Source: Ciona savignyi
Lineage: Eukaryota > Chordata > Ascidiacea > Phlebobranchia > Cionidae
Direction: 5' to 3'
NCBI GenBank assembly: GCA_000149265.1
Contig: CH003386.1
Span: 129,989 to 193,988, forward strand
Length of the DNA stretch: 64,000 nt
A program made the position numbers and the translations under genes. The notes beneath the pieces are model-generated. The model was not told the DNA's origin. It searched no databases and saw nothing but the letters and a program-made list of their open reading frames with translations. Shown one piece after another: positions 32,201-51,931 of this stretch (the stretch's first letter is position 1; every line of letters begins with the position of its first letter).

Positions 32201-35200
32201 TATGCACATTGCACACCATATGCTATTCCATGTCACATAAACAGTCAACAAGTACATTGTCCATCCTAGACAATATACAACAGTATTTTGTAGTATATTA
32301 TGTATTTATTTATATATAAATAAACTCTGTTCTATATTGTGTGCCGTCTCTCTAAACACAATATTACCCAATACAATAAGCATTCTTAATTAAATTAATC
32401 AGACTAAACATAATGTATTAACAAGTTAAATTTTTGTAGATTACCAAAGAAAAATTCGTTTAATTCCCTCCTTCCATCCCGCAACGACCGGAGAAGGAAA
32501 GTCGAAGATAAAAAGGAAAAAATTCTTGGTGATCTTCGAGCAGAAATTGAACGGAAGAAAAATAAAGGTTAGATACCCTGCTCGCTGAATGGTTCTCCAC
32601 ACCATCTCACTATTTTTGTTTTCATCGAATGTTCTTTGCCTGTTACTATCTATGTCATGTCAAGTCACAAAAAGCGTTTCATTTAACACAGAAACTTTGT
32701 ACCCTACTAAATTTTTTCTCATTGATTGCAACAAATACAAAATTAAAACAATTTTAACCAATCCATTAACCCACTGTGTATAAGCAGCAATATCACTTTA
32801 GTACCTGATACAAGATACAAGGAACTAGTGTCGATCCCATAAACATTTTGGATATTTAACATGCTATATTGAGGCAACCATCTGTAATTTTCCATGTAGC
32901 TTCTTCCAATTCAATACCAATCCACTGTATAATGATTTTTATTGATCGATGAAACCTAAATATATAAAATGTTCCAAAAATGGTCAGTTACAGCATACCT
33001 TGGTAAACCAAGTTTACTATTCCTGTTTGCTCCTGCAGTATTGGTGTGATAGTGTACCAACTGATTTTTTTAACAAAACCAATCCCATTTGCAGCGATAA
33101 AAAACAAGCAAATACTGAAAGCAAGCGAAGTGTACAGTGATGATGATGATGATGACGAAGATGATGGTATGTTATTTCCATGCTATTCTTTTGTTCAACT
33201 GTAAGCAAATTACTAATAAGGAGCTCTTTGTTCTGCGTATGGTGGTTAACTTTGACATGTAACAGAAATAAAAGATTTCTGTGATTTTTAATATTGTTTA
33301 AAAGTAATTGCACATGTGGTTATAAACAAACAGAGCATGTTTTGGTTATGCACGATGTCAAGAGTTTTATTAAACAAATATTATAAACACTTCATTGTTT
33401 TCGAGGGGAAAAAGTTTTTAACTAGAAAGCATTTATTTATTTTTTTAAACCGATAATTGGCCAACCATATTTATTATCAAGCAATTTTTTAGTACACATC
33501 GCCGACTGGTTATGTAGCAATTTAGAACAATGCGCTTTAAGTGCTTTTTACCAAAAGGTGTTGCTACAAGTTCTGGATCAGACTCCGACAGCGACATTTC
33601 ACGGAAAGCTGGTTCAATGGACGAAGATGACGATAGAACGTAGGTGGTTTGGGTGGGGTAATTAGGATGTATGTTGTTTTAATGGGGTCATTAAAATATA
33701 GGTAGTTTAGGGTGGGGTAATTAGGATGTATGTTGTTTTAATGGGGTCATTAAAATATAGGTAGTTTAGGGTGGGGTAATTAGGATGTAGGATGTTTTAA
33801 TAGGGTCATTAAGTGTAGGTAGTTTTGGTTTGGTTGATTTAAGCGTAGGGTTATATAAACCATTAACAGAGTTGTTTTACCCTTAGTTTATTTACCTTCA
33901 GATCAAATTCGAAAAGGTTTCAACCAATATCGTGTAAAGAAGATTTGGCTCGTATTCGGTTGTCTCGTTTTAAACTAGAGAAGTGGGTCCACCTGCCGTT
34001 CTTCAAGGAAACCTGTTCTGGTTGTTTTGTGAGAATCGGGATTGGGAACAACAATGGAAGGCCTGTTTACAGGGTGAGGGGCATTTTACTTGTGTTGGCT
34101 TCATAGTAATCTGGGGTTCTGTTGTCCTAGGGTACTGCTCAGTGGATACTGACTGATCTGGATAGTTCCGATAGTTTAATTGGCACTCGGTGGCCAAATG
34201 TGTTCTTGGGCAATGACAAAATACACTGTTTTAGCTCCAGACTAACTTGTTTTCTGATAAAGCCAGTGTTATATTTTTCCTTGTTTTACCATCGCAGTAT
34301 TGACATGCATGTTCTAATACTACCAGTGATACAGATTGTTAACATTATGGGATAAAGCTGCTGAGACTAGAATATACATTCTCTGTGATATATGCATGAA
34401 TTAATAAATTACTGTGCTTCAGATTGCCGAAATAATAGACGTGGTTGAAACAGCAAAAGTCTACCAGCTTGGTAAAACTCGAACAAACAAAGGACTCCGA
34501 TTAAGGCACGGCCAACAGGAGAGAGTTTTCCGACTCGAGTTTGTTTCAAATTCTGAGTTTTCCGATACTGAGTTCAGTAAATGGAAGGAAGCGGTAAGTT
34601 TATTTGTTGGATATTTACTTGTATTTATTGCTGGGGTAGAAAAATATGTGGAGCTACAAAGTCTGTATCAGAAATGTAAATGCATTGATTTTCTGGGTTA
34701 TCACAATGTATTGAATACAGTCATCAATTTGTAATTCGCTTTTTGTTTAGGCAATTATAAATCCTGTAATGTATATTATATTTCTTTTTCATTCAATGAC
34801 TTTTTGTGGTATAAGGGTGTGTTGATTATTTAATGCTTGATTTGTGTGATGATTTGTATACTGAAGGCTGAGATAATCAATACATAAACATGTAAGGTAA
34901 TGCTGGCCGGCCTTGACCTACCCACACTAGATGAAATACAGAAAAAACAATCGTCCATGCACAAAGCGGTTCAATATAACATCAAAGATGCTGACATTGA
35001 CCATGTAAGTGAAGATAAGGAGGTTATGGTTGTTTTTAATTCCTCTGCAGTCATTTCGATATTACTTTAACATTGTGGTCTAGTTCGTGCAAATATCACA
35101 GTCCTGGTTTATCTTTCACATCAAGACTGGTGTAATGGCAATTGATCTTCTTAATGCTGCGTAGTCTTATGAAGTGTCCAATCCTACTTGAATACTACGC

Positions 35201-37168
35201 TGATCAACCAATTTTAATTCGTTATCCTATTAGTAATGAAACTAGCCATTACTATGACTTCATTTTTTTCAAAAAGATCGAGCTTGTTTATGGGCTATAT
35301 ACAACATAATAAAAAAATTGTATTGCTTAATGTCCACCCATGTTCCCATTCAGTAACAACTGCAACAAACTTCCGCCCAGATAATCAAGGAAAAGAAGAA
35401 GTTCCGAAAGAACCCGTTTAACTACGCGATGAAGAAGACGACACTGTTGAAGCAGAAGGAGATGGCGGAGGGTCAGGGAGACGGGGATGAGACGAAGAGG
35501 ATCAACAGCCAACTCGATGAGTTGGAGGAGCGGGCCTCCCACCTCGATAAACAGAGACAGGAAAACATCGCTGGGATTACGTAAGTTTCTGGAGCCTCAT
35601 TTTTTACAATTTTTTTGGGGGGGGGGCATTTATATATGTATATGCGAGGCCAAATGAGTTGGAATGTCAACATGTGTAAAGCGAATTAAGATTTCAATAA
35701 TATAAGTGACTATTGCCCAGATTAATCTCAACATCATACTCATTGGATTGATTGGGTATATCTCCTTGATAGGAAGTAATAGTTGCCATGTGAAACGTGT
35801 AAATTATCCATTCAGATATATCAATGAGCGGATTAAATCGCACAACCTACTCAAGGAGGAGGCATGTAAAGAGGAGTGGAAGGTCCTCCGGAAGACCGCA
35901 GCTGATCCTTTTACCCGGAGAAGATGCAAACCGGTGCTTGTATCCAATGTAAGTGGGCGGAATTAGGCTTGTGGATTACATTACAAAAGATTTCTTCGCA
36001 AACATTTTTTTGTATCACCTTGTTTTAAATGGTAAATATTGTACAACAGGGTTTGTAAAAAAACTTTAATTGTCTATGCTAATCTGTAATTTTGTTGCTG
36101 GCATAGCAGATTGATAATTAAAGGTTGTCTTACAGGCAGAAGATGGTGAACAAACTCAAAGATTGCTGCAAGAGATGGAAAAGCGTTATGGCGGTAATGT
36201 AAGTTAAATAGAAATTGTATGTTTTATCAAATTACATATTAGAGGCGAAGATTTAGAAAAACAGTTATACTGCAAAGGATAAAAACAAATAATTTAATGA
36301 ATTTACCTTTGAAACCTAAGGACATGGCTAAAGGCATCGCCGATTGCTGCAGTCATAACAACTTTTCCCAACTGGTTGGTTTGGGATATTCTTTTCGGAA
36401 TTAGTTTGGTTTCTAAAATTATTCACGAATCAATTATTCCAATTCTAGATTTTCCAACTGCTATGAAATAGATTTGAATAGCTATCAAAAAACAAATTTT
36501 AACCATTCTTTTGAATTTTAAATCAAACTTACATTAATAAAATTGATTTTCTTTCACTGTGATCACTTTGTTACAATTAAAAATTAATTGGAATTCTTTC
36601 TTATTCAAATTCGAATCTTGATTTTACAATGAACATCCCTACCGGTGATAAAATCTCTTCCAAAGCTTCCAATCAACCCAAGCATTGTTATACCAGGTGG
36701 CATATGACATTCCGAAAATTGGAAAAGCAATCAAATCACCGAAGGAAAGTGATAAGAAAGAAAGTGGAGATCTGTTTGATGCCCACGACTTTGACATTAA
36801 ACTTGACCTACAAATGCCAGCTGCAGGTTGGTTAGCTTTTCCATTATTCATGAACCTTTGTTTTTTAAACATTTCCCATACAAATTTAAATAGATGTTAG
36901 GTTGGCATTATAACAAGTTTTAACTGTAAAACTTCTTTTTAGGGTTAAACTCTACATTTATTCAAAAGTTTAAAATGTAGGGAATTTTTCTTATACAATA
37001 AACTAACACTTACATTCTAAGCAAGTTTAAAAAATACAATTTATATGATTTTCATGTTTAGAACGTTCCCTGGTTGCCCCCAAAGTGAGCACGGCCACAA
37101 CTAGTAGCGATGCACCACGGCGATCATTAAATTTAGCGGATTACAAGAAAAGACGAGGTCTCATATGA
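29298..37168 (+). CDS. RTF1: RNA polymerase-associated protein RTF1 (Paf1 complex)
   Basis: Sixteen exons join in frame to 673 residues; human RTF1 has about 710. They are 29298-29369, 29989-30108, 30517-30682, 31022-31241, 31620-31697, 32440-32567, 33095-33166, 33558-33639, 33902-34073, 34423-34593, 34897-35004, 35381-35580, 35816-35948, 36136-36198, 36697-36826 and 37062-37168. The N-terminus ([14 protein letters not shown]) and acidic/basic low-complexity exons precede [20 protein letters not shown], the region tied to H2B ubiquitylation. The Plus3 domain is in exons 9-10 (about residues 320-430): [52 protein letters not shown] and [10 protein letters not shown]. It binds the phosphorylated Spt5 repeat. 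A helical region ([22 protein letters not shown]) and [15 protein letters not shown] follow. The protein ends in the near-invariant DYKKRRGLI. It acts in the nucleus in elongation and histone modification. Introns 1 and 3 share a duplicated segment and intron 8 starts with a minisatellite. Confidence 0.96.
29467..30925. repeat. Segment duplicated in RTF1 introns 1 and 3
   Basis: About 29470-29565 (AAACGAGCACAAGTTCAAAT, TATATCAGA, AATACACA) resembles about 30770-30860 (AAACGAGTGCAAGTTCAAGT, TATATCAGAGCAC, AATACACA). Within intron 3, TTTTCCACTTGTATATGG...AATTAAGTAAAATCAAG (about 30713) is repeated near 30886. Coordinates span the outermost copies and include exons 2 and 3. Confidence 0.65.
33640..33836 (+). 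repeat. 59-bp minisatellite at the start of RTF1 intron 8
   Basis: GGTGGGGTAATTAGGATGTA recurs at 33652, 33711 and 33770, exactly 59 bp apart. Units 1 and 2 are almost identical and the third is diverged. The repeat begins at the splice donor itself (GTAGGTGG, echoing ATAGGTAG inside each unit). Confidence 0.95.
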
Positions 37169-37769
37169 TGTGTTAGCGAACTTGATGTGCTGTTCGTAGT
37201 AAAACATCGCAGGCCCTTCAACACGTCTAGCTCACTGCCGATACTCTGTGTACCTGACATTGGAACTGGGCTACTTCCGTTTAAAATATTTGCCACATAA
37301 GAAATGCAACCGAAACCCAATTCATTATTTGCAAAAATCTTGCTTTTTTGTTCAGGTTCGATATAAACGTTTTTATTAATGTTAAAAGTTTCGAACTTTT
37401 TGCATCTTTCCCAACTAAAACTCTTATCGAGATGCAACAAGGACAACCAATAGATTATCTTTTTATTTTTTCATTGATCGCGTCTTATAAAATAAAAAAA
37501 ACATAATAAATAATGGGTAATTATGATTTATTGTACAAGAAAATCATATTATGAATGCTCCAATAATTTACAACATTTATCTGAATTAAATCCTGTATTA
37601 TGTCAGGCAGCTGTTGCGACATTATTGATTTCTCACATAAGATTATGTCCTTCATATTTCCTAACACATTACATTTGCTTGATTAAAAGCATCGATTGTC
37701 TCAGAAACAATGCATTATGCAGAGGTCATACTGACAAGAACATCTTGTTATTTTAATCGACGGCACAGG
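37169..37769. other. Convergent intergenic region RTF1-CCDC115
   Basis: About 600 bp between two tail-to-tail stop codons. AATAAA motifs at about 37491 and 37507 on the plus strand could end RTF1. No gene is seen. Confidence 0.45.
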
Positions 37770-38761
37770 TTATTGTGGTCTAGTATGTTTGATTTCCACT
37801 TTGTATAGTTCAGCTTTATGTTTAAATTCCTCTTTCAAGGTGCATAGTTCGCAACTTGTTTCTAAAGCTGCAGATTGAAAAAAATTCATTAAAAAAAATT
37901 GAAGTTCTAAAAATAATGCTTTTAAATTCAGTTTCTTATTTTTAGTCCAATTTTTTGCTGGTTAAGTTTTTTTTAAAAAAAACAGTTACAACCATTTGCG
38001 ATATGTTACCTCTTTTAAAACATTTTTGGGCTTGTCGCAAAGGGGTAGGCACAAGTACACCAAACCAAAGCAATGGATCTTCAATTTTTTGTTGTTTGTC
38101 CATTGTGTGAACTTTCACATCATCCACGGCGGTAAAACCTTTCATTTCCTGGTCAGAATTTCCCCGTTTTCTCAGAATTGTTGTTGATTCTTCCGGACTT
38201 TCGTTTTCCACATTGAAATTTTGAATCAGACTGAAAGTCGACAGCTTTGATTTTTCATGTTGCCTGTAGAACTAACTTAATTAAACATATGATAGCTCTG
38301 AGAATACAGCATTATCTGAAACTGAAGTGTAAATAAGATTGAAATTACACAATGGTTTATTAAGTATGACTTCCTTTAACTAAGAGGTCATAATGTTTCA
38401 TGTGAATATAGCTTCCGACTGAAACTTGATTTTGATGTTACTTATATATTTGTGTGGTTGAATAATTGTGTCTTTACTGCCTTGAAGGCCTTAAAGGTAG
38501 TTTAAACATTGTTGTTTTTACGAAGTTAGATGGATGTATTATTTATATACCTTACTTGCAAGATACTGCAACTGTTGCAGTCATGTCTGTTGGATATTGC
38601 AATGCCGAAACCCGGTCCACTCCCATTGAGTATCGAGCTTTGGCAAGGCACAGATACCCTTCTTTCAGATATTTCTCCTGCTCCAGTTTCTTCTTATCAA
38701 TACTGGCCACTATTTCCAGCAGAGCCAGACTTAATTCGTCCAAATCTACACCATTAGCCAT
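37770..38761 (-). CDS. CCDC115: CCDC115-like V-ATPase assembly factor (Vma22 homologue)
   Basis: Three minus-strand exons, 38761-38556, 38263-38010 and 37867-37770, join in frame to 185 residues; human CCDC115 has 180. The N-terminal coiled coil leads to EGYLCLAKARYSMG and SALQYP. A variable charged middle follows. The C-terminal block is EDPLLWFGVLVPTPLRQAQK, matching human DPLNWFGILVPHSLRQAQ. The final exon adds a short helix ending HTRPQ. Junctions are GT-AG (GTAAGG, GTAACA; CTACAG, CTGCAG). In other eukaryotes CCDC115 works with TMEM199 at the ER/ERGIC to assemble the V-ATPase membrane sector. It lies 524 bp downstream of PDCL on the same strand and converges with RTF1. Confidence 0.92.
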
Positions 38762-39285
38762 ACCTACTTATTGCCAGAATCTTTAAAATTGTTAACATTT
38801 TATCACGAAATTGTAAGTGTTCAGTTTAAACAGACAAATACATAAAGTAAATTGCACAAATATTTACTGGTGTTTTAGTGTCCAATTACCATACTAAAAC
38901 ATATTCTTCAAAAATAATTTTTCATTAAAAGTGATAGAAATCGAAATATTTAAAAAAACATGTAAAGCTAATATTTTAAAGATTTTTTTAAAAAATACTT
39001 ATTACTTTAATTGTAACATCATTTATATATGGAGTTTTCAAACAAACAGAATATTGCATAAAAATAAAAAATAGATTAAAAAAGGAAAAAAGTTATGTGT
39101 ATACACCGTGTATAACAAATGTATCAACAATACCCAAAAATCGGAATTATTTAAATAGACATTTAAATGGGTGAGGTCAAATGATTCAATATAAATGCAC
39201 ATTACACATACATATTCATTTTTGAGACCAAAATTTTAGATCTCATTTCCGAGTAATGGTTACTCAAAAAAAAATTGTTAAATTG
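38762..39285. other. PDCL-CCDC115 intergenic region
   Basis: 524 bp, extremely AT-rich with several A and T runs. No coding or RNA gene is seen. A minus-strand AATAAA-type signal for PDCL is not clearly distinguishable from the background. Confidence 0.35.
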
Positions 39286-40619
39286 TCAGTCAATGGACAT
39301 TGGCAGCAGACTGTAGCTATGTAGGAACGCTTCCAAATCTGCAGCGTAAAAATCTTCTCCAAGTGTGTCAGCTAAAGCAACAAAATTACCAATAATCTCA
39401 TTGTTTTTATAGGCAAGTAAGGCTGGAAGTCCATTCTCAACAAAATTCCTTGATACTTGTGCTTCTGATGCTTTCACCTTGCAAAACTTCACATTCCTAT
39501 ACTTTTGAGAAAGTACCTATAAAAAATGTTCTAATTTAATTCGCTGGGTATAATAAAAATAATGTTAAGGAATATATGCAATATTGAATACAATCCCTGA
39601 ACTTTTAGCTAACAACAAACAAATAAACCATTTATTTATACCTGTATACATCCATTCATTGCATCACACGCTGGTATATTGTCCTCATAAATATGAATGA
39701 TTATTGTCACCACCTTTTCCTCATTTTCAATTTCCTCCACATAATTTGTATGTGTCAAAGTCGTCACCTAGAATAGATTAAGAAAAATTATACTCTGTAT
39801 GCTTGCCAGTTATCTGTAGGTCAATCACTAAGTATAAATTATTTATTCATTTTTATGGTTTGTGGTTGGCGTTTTAAGGGTGTGTGTGGAATTTACTTAA
39901 TTTATTTACATGCAAGTATTTATGTTAAATAAGATTCCATTATGTTGTAGCAAAACATTTTGGTCAGTTTTTACAGTTCTATGTAAAAAAACTTTTTGCT
40001 ATCTCTTTTACTTCCCAGTTTTTTTGCTCTATGCCTAAGTTCTCATTCCCACTAGTGGATACGGCACAGTACAAATTTTATGTATACAACAAGCAGTACT
40101 ACTGGTCACAGGTGTATGCCGTGAAAAATCAAAACTGGTTTAAATCACTTTTTCAAAGTGCATAAAAAACACAAAATTATATAGCAGTTTGCAAGACTGA
40201 GTAACCCTACACCACCAGCAAATAATCATTACCTTGCCGAATGTGATGCCTGCCCATTTTGATGCGAATTTACTTTGCAATTCCACTATTCTCTTCTTGT
40301 TATACCAGTCCATAAATTCCTTGTCTTCGTCATCAGAATCATAACCTTTCGCATTTGGATCACATGTAAGCGAGTGCTTCTGTAGAATTTCTTTTCTCTT
40401 AGTCTCTGCTTCTTCTTTCTTTTCAAACTCAAGTTTTTTGTAGTTACGCCAATCTTCAATCACTCCTTTAGGTCCTGTTTGTACTACCCCTTTTGAAGAG
40501 GCTCGACTAACCGGGCGTTTCACATTAGAGGTAGGTGCTGGGGTGTCTTCATCTTCTGAGGAGCTGCAATAGTTCTGCACTTTTTCGCCAAGCAATTTGT
40601 CGTCAAGTGAAAGAGACAT
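39286..40619 (-). CDS. PDCL: Phosducin-like protein (PDCL/PhLP1)
   Basis: Three minus-strand exons, 40619-40233, 39767-39642 and 39516-39286, join in frame to 247 residues. The N-terminus LDDKLLGEKVQNYCSSSEDE is the PDCL signature, followed by QTGPKGVIEDWRNYKKLE, the helix that contacts G-beta-gamma. The C-terminal two exons form a thioredoxin-like fold: VTIIIHIYEDNIPACDAMNG, VKFCKVKASE, LPALLAYKNNEIIGNFV, TLGEDFYAADLEAFL. PDCL is a co-chaperone of the CCT chaperonin for folding and assembly of G-beta-gamma. The protein is about 50 residues shorter than human PDCL: the segment between the N-terminal helices and the thioredoxin fold is shorter, and it ends soon after SYSLLP without the human acidic tail. 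All three junctions are clean. Confidence 0.93.
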
Positions 40620-42411
40620 TATTTAATGTAAATCTAAACTGTAATATGGAGTGAAAGCATTTGTTAAAAGTTCTTTATAAAGAAAACTTGTTACCGATAA
40701 CTTATAGACTGCAAAGATAATAAAATGGCCGCTCAACAGCAGCTTCTACAAATCTACAACATAATGTCCGCATTGGACTATTTACAAGATTAACCACCGG
40801 CTGACAAACCTACCAGTGTAGACTGAATGAACCGTTCTGACGAATCTTTACGAAGAAAACATTCGCCTTTTTCTTCGCAATTTCCTGACTTGAAGTACGT
40901 AATTTTGTTAAACGGTAAATCTCTGTACAAAATATCGATCAAATCCATTTGTTGTGAATTTGTTATATACTATTACTATATTTTCAATTTGGTTAAAATT
41001 ACATGATATAGTCTTACGTGACGTAAAAGCGTTTTTCGCAAAAATATATTTGTGCGAAAAGATAAATATTCACGATCTTTCGTAGAAAATTGGCCTAAAT
41101 TTGCTAACAATAATTCGTTTGGTCAAGCACGGTTTAACATATTGTACCCAAATTATTTTAATATACGTGTGTCATATGGTTATGCAATCAAAAACTACTA
41201 ACCAGTCACCAGTTACCGGGATTTTACAAGAATTAACTTTGTATAATATAAACGCTTCCATTCTTTTGTAACTTCCGGTGGCAGGGTTCAAAACACGCTC
41301 GCAAACCAGCTAAAGTGAAACAAATCAACGGTATGCCGGTTGGCTTCATACATTAAGTTAGTTTTGTAATCGATAGCTGTCGTAGAACTTTGCCCTGCAC
41401 AAGTTAAAATTTTTAAAGGCTGAGTTTTTCGAACCCATAATGGGCTTGTCACTAAGACCGTTTTAATCGGTATATTTATCGGTCGTGTTAACCATTCGGC
41501 CAAACGACCTTACTTAATCTTCTTGTAGTTGCGTCAATCTCCAATCACTATTTTGGTTGTGTGTGAGGCTCAACAAAATAATCTCTGTGTAGGCAATTTG
41601 CCGTGGTCTTGTAAGGAGAGTAAAATGGATTAAGACCTGCTTAGGGTAGAACGGAACGGGGGATGGCAGGTTTCTATCTCATATAGCCTACTGTACAACT
41701 GTGTGTAATATAAGCGAGGTTTTACATGTGTTTTTAATCAGTAATTACTTTCGGCAAAACCAATTTCCAATTTTGTCTGCATAATTTTCTTCAAACTTTT
41801 ATGTGGCTGGGAAAACTATACGGTTAAAACGTAAACCGGTTTAGCACTTTATTTTCCCGAATCCAGAACTGAATCTGAACCGCCTAATGTAAATTAGAGT
41901 GAACCTTAACATGAGTTAGATGCTAATATATAAATAGATTCTTAAATGAAACTCCGGTAATGAAAATTATAATTAAATTAAAGCAGTAAATTTGCAAACC
42001 AAGTTTACTGGATGCACATTGTATGTTCAATTACATAATTAAAAAAACGGATTTAAACTCCAAAACTGGTCGGGGTCATTGAAAACACTGTTGTCATTTT
42101 TTTAGCGTCATCTAGAATTCTGAATTCTGTACATTTCCACGATTGTTTTTCAACCTCTGAATCAGCGGTAAAAGTGATTTGTTTCTTTGAAACTTTACAA
42201 TACAATAAACTGACAGTTAAGCGAGATGGACATCAAGTTTGTTGTGTTTTGAATTAACAGGCATAATTCAGGATATTTAGATTGTTTAACTTTAAGCATA
42301 ACATTTAAACAAGAGTAAAATCCTGTAATCACTGCTATCGTTTCAGTTACCTTAACTTTTAAATACCGTCGGTATATTAAACAAGTGTCATTGTAAAAGT
42401 TACAACTAAAA
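40620..42411. other. Divergent intergenic region PDCL-BTBD10
   Basis: About 1.8 kb between two divergent start codons, so it should hold both promoters. No TATA box or other site can be called with confidence. A tRNA-like SINE head lies at 41418-41509. The ORFs at 41288-41503 and 42195-42449 (minus) overlap repeat or AT-rich DNA and are not supported. Confidence 0.45.
41418..41509 (-). repeat. tRNA-like SINE head, second family
   Basis: On the minus strand: GGTCGTTTGGCCGAATGGTT (box A-like) and CATTATGGGTTCGAAAAACT (box B-like), 92 nt in all. The spacing fits a long-variable-arm (Ser/Leu-type) tRNA. The 5' GGTCGTT cannot pair with the 3' end, so a functional tRNA is unlikely. A similar copy lies at 55831-55933. 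Confidence 0.7.
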
Positions 42412-49926
<7,515 letters not shown>

Positions 49927-51931
49927 CTGTCACCCGAGTTCGACCGGCCTAACATGCTTGCAGTCGTAAACTGCCTCCGTATTGCATGCACGTATTATTT
50001 TTTTTGTGGAACTTCCAACACTTCAATAGCTAGTTTTGCCTTTATCAGGGTGTGAATGTACAAAATATAAATTATCTATTCTAACCTGAATTTACAATTT
50101 TTTAGCGTTATACTAAAGCAGTTGTTTTTTTCCGTTAGTAAACTTAAAATCTACAAAACAATCGTATTAAAAATGAATGTAAGGCACTAATTTGGACACC
50201 TAGAAATATGCCTTTTGAAAGCTGTAACACATGAAACGGTGTCTTATTCTGTTAGATAATTACGTAACATTTTTTCCTGAGTGACTAATATTGATCTGAT
50301 AAAAGATTTACAATGATATCTATCAGTTTTTTTCAATCTTTTCTTCATTTTCTTCCACATTTATTTATAAAATAAAATTTCTATTGTTTTCTCTGAACCC
50401 GTTTAAGTATATTAAAACAGAGTTTTCGTATTTTGTATGATTGCTGTACGTACACCAGTTCATCATGTGTAGTATTATTAGCAGCGGCTAGGGATGAAGT
50501 ACTATTGTTTTTCCTCGTGGGCTGGTCAACGAAACGGGCATTATCACTGGTTAGTTTACAATCGGACTACCGGAGCGATAATTGTGTTACATGTTTGTGT
50601 AAACTTTTTCCTCGATTGTTTGAACCGAAGTATTGGCCGAAAAACTCATTAGTAGCTTCTACGTCGATCCTTGAAAGGTTAGATATCCTAGCTTATTAAG
50701 TCCAGTCGGCAAGTGTTTATCCAATTCGGTTAAACTTTTTGGTATTACTAACCGACCTTCTGGTTATTTGGTAAACTCATTTTACAGGGGAATTCCCGTT
50801 AGATCAAATTATGTGAAAAATAGACGGTTTATTGGGATTTTTGTACATTAATATCCGATATTACGTGTTGAAAAACAGTATTTATTCCAGATTTTAAAGA
50901 AACTTGTAAAAGTACAAAATGAATTCGCAAAACTTTCCACTGTGCGGCAATCGACCAAAATTTAAAATAACTTAGCACATATATCATACACTATTATCAC
51001 ATTTATAACGCAGCTGGACACTCAAAACCAACCTTAAATCAACAGAGAATTTAAAAAATGTGGCGAACCATACCTATCTTTAACCGATTTCCGTAAAACA
51101 TCGAGAAACTTAAACCAACTTAATCCAGTGTTTACTCTGCTTTAATGGCCCAACTAAAACAAGATAAATCTCTGAGAGTTTGTCGCTAATATTAAATATT
51201 AAGTGACTAATTGAGGATAAGTCTTAACAGGATATAGTTCCCAGCAGACATGTGAGAAAGAAGCTAATTTTTCAAAGTTTTGGCGCAGATATTTTTTGAT
51301 AGCTGATATCCTGCGATTTCAAAGCTATTGATTCCATATAAGACAGCTTCTTACATCATTCGATGGCGCCGTATATCATCATTCAAAATCCCTCGTGATC
51401 ATTGTGTTAACCGACAGCAATATACAGCCTCCACAGAACATGATTTGGATGGATAACTCGAGGACCCATTAGTTATTGCGAAGGTTTTTCTAAGATAAGC
51501 CGTTTTATATTTTAAATAGCTGTCCTTGGGGCGTTAAGGTGCCACCGGACGTTAATTGACCAAATGGTTTAATATGTATAACAAAAACTGTTTAATATGT
51601 ACAACAAAAATATATATTACATAACGTTTATTACATAATATTTCATACCGTTCGTTGTTGTTTCACTCATGGGTTTAAAAACCACAATATCTCGTTTTCA
51701 CACTTATCTTAATCATCACGTTGATTAACAACTCCAGATAAAAAAGATGTGTAGTCACACGGTATGTTACCTACTTCCTGCTTAACATTTTGCAATGTAG
51801 GTGTTTTTAGTTATGTCCCGCCGTCATAAGCTGTAATCATCGTAAGCAGTGAAGCCACTTCCTCTTCTTGTCACGCAGTTTATAACCTAGGATAGCCGAT
51901 TTTCCGCACGCACTACTGAAAGGTTGAGAAA
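49927..51931. other. Intergenic region BTBD10 to lectin receptor
   Basis: About 2 kb, AT-rich. AATAAA at about 50370 may serve BTBD10. The ORF 50433-50699 lacks family features. GAGGACCCATTAGTTATTGC near 51462 echoes the repeat terminus seen near 21400. A signal-peptide exon for the lectin receptor should lie here but I could not identify one. Confidence 0.4.

Noticed and set aside
50433..50699. 88-codon ORF downstream of BTBD10
   Set aside because: No recognisable domain, no acceptor or donor consistent with BTBD10, and mixed composition.
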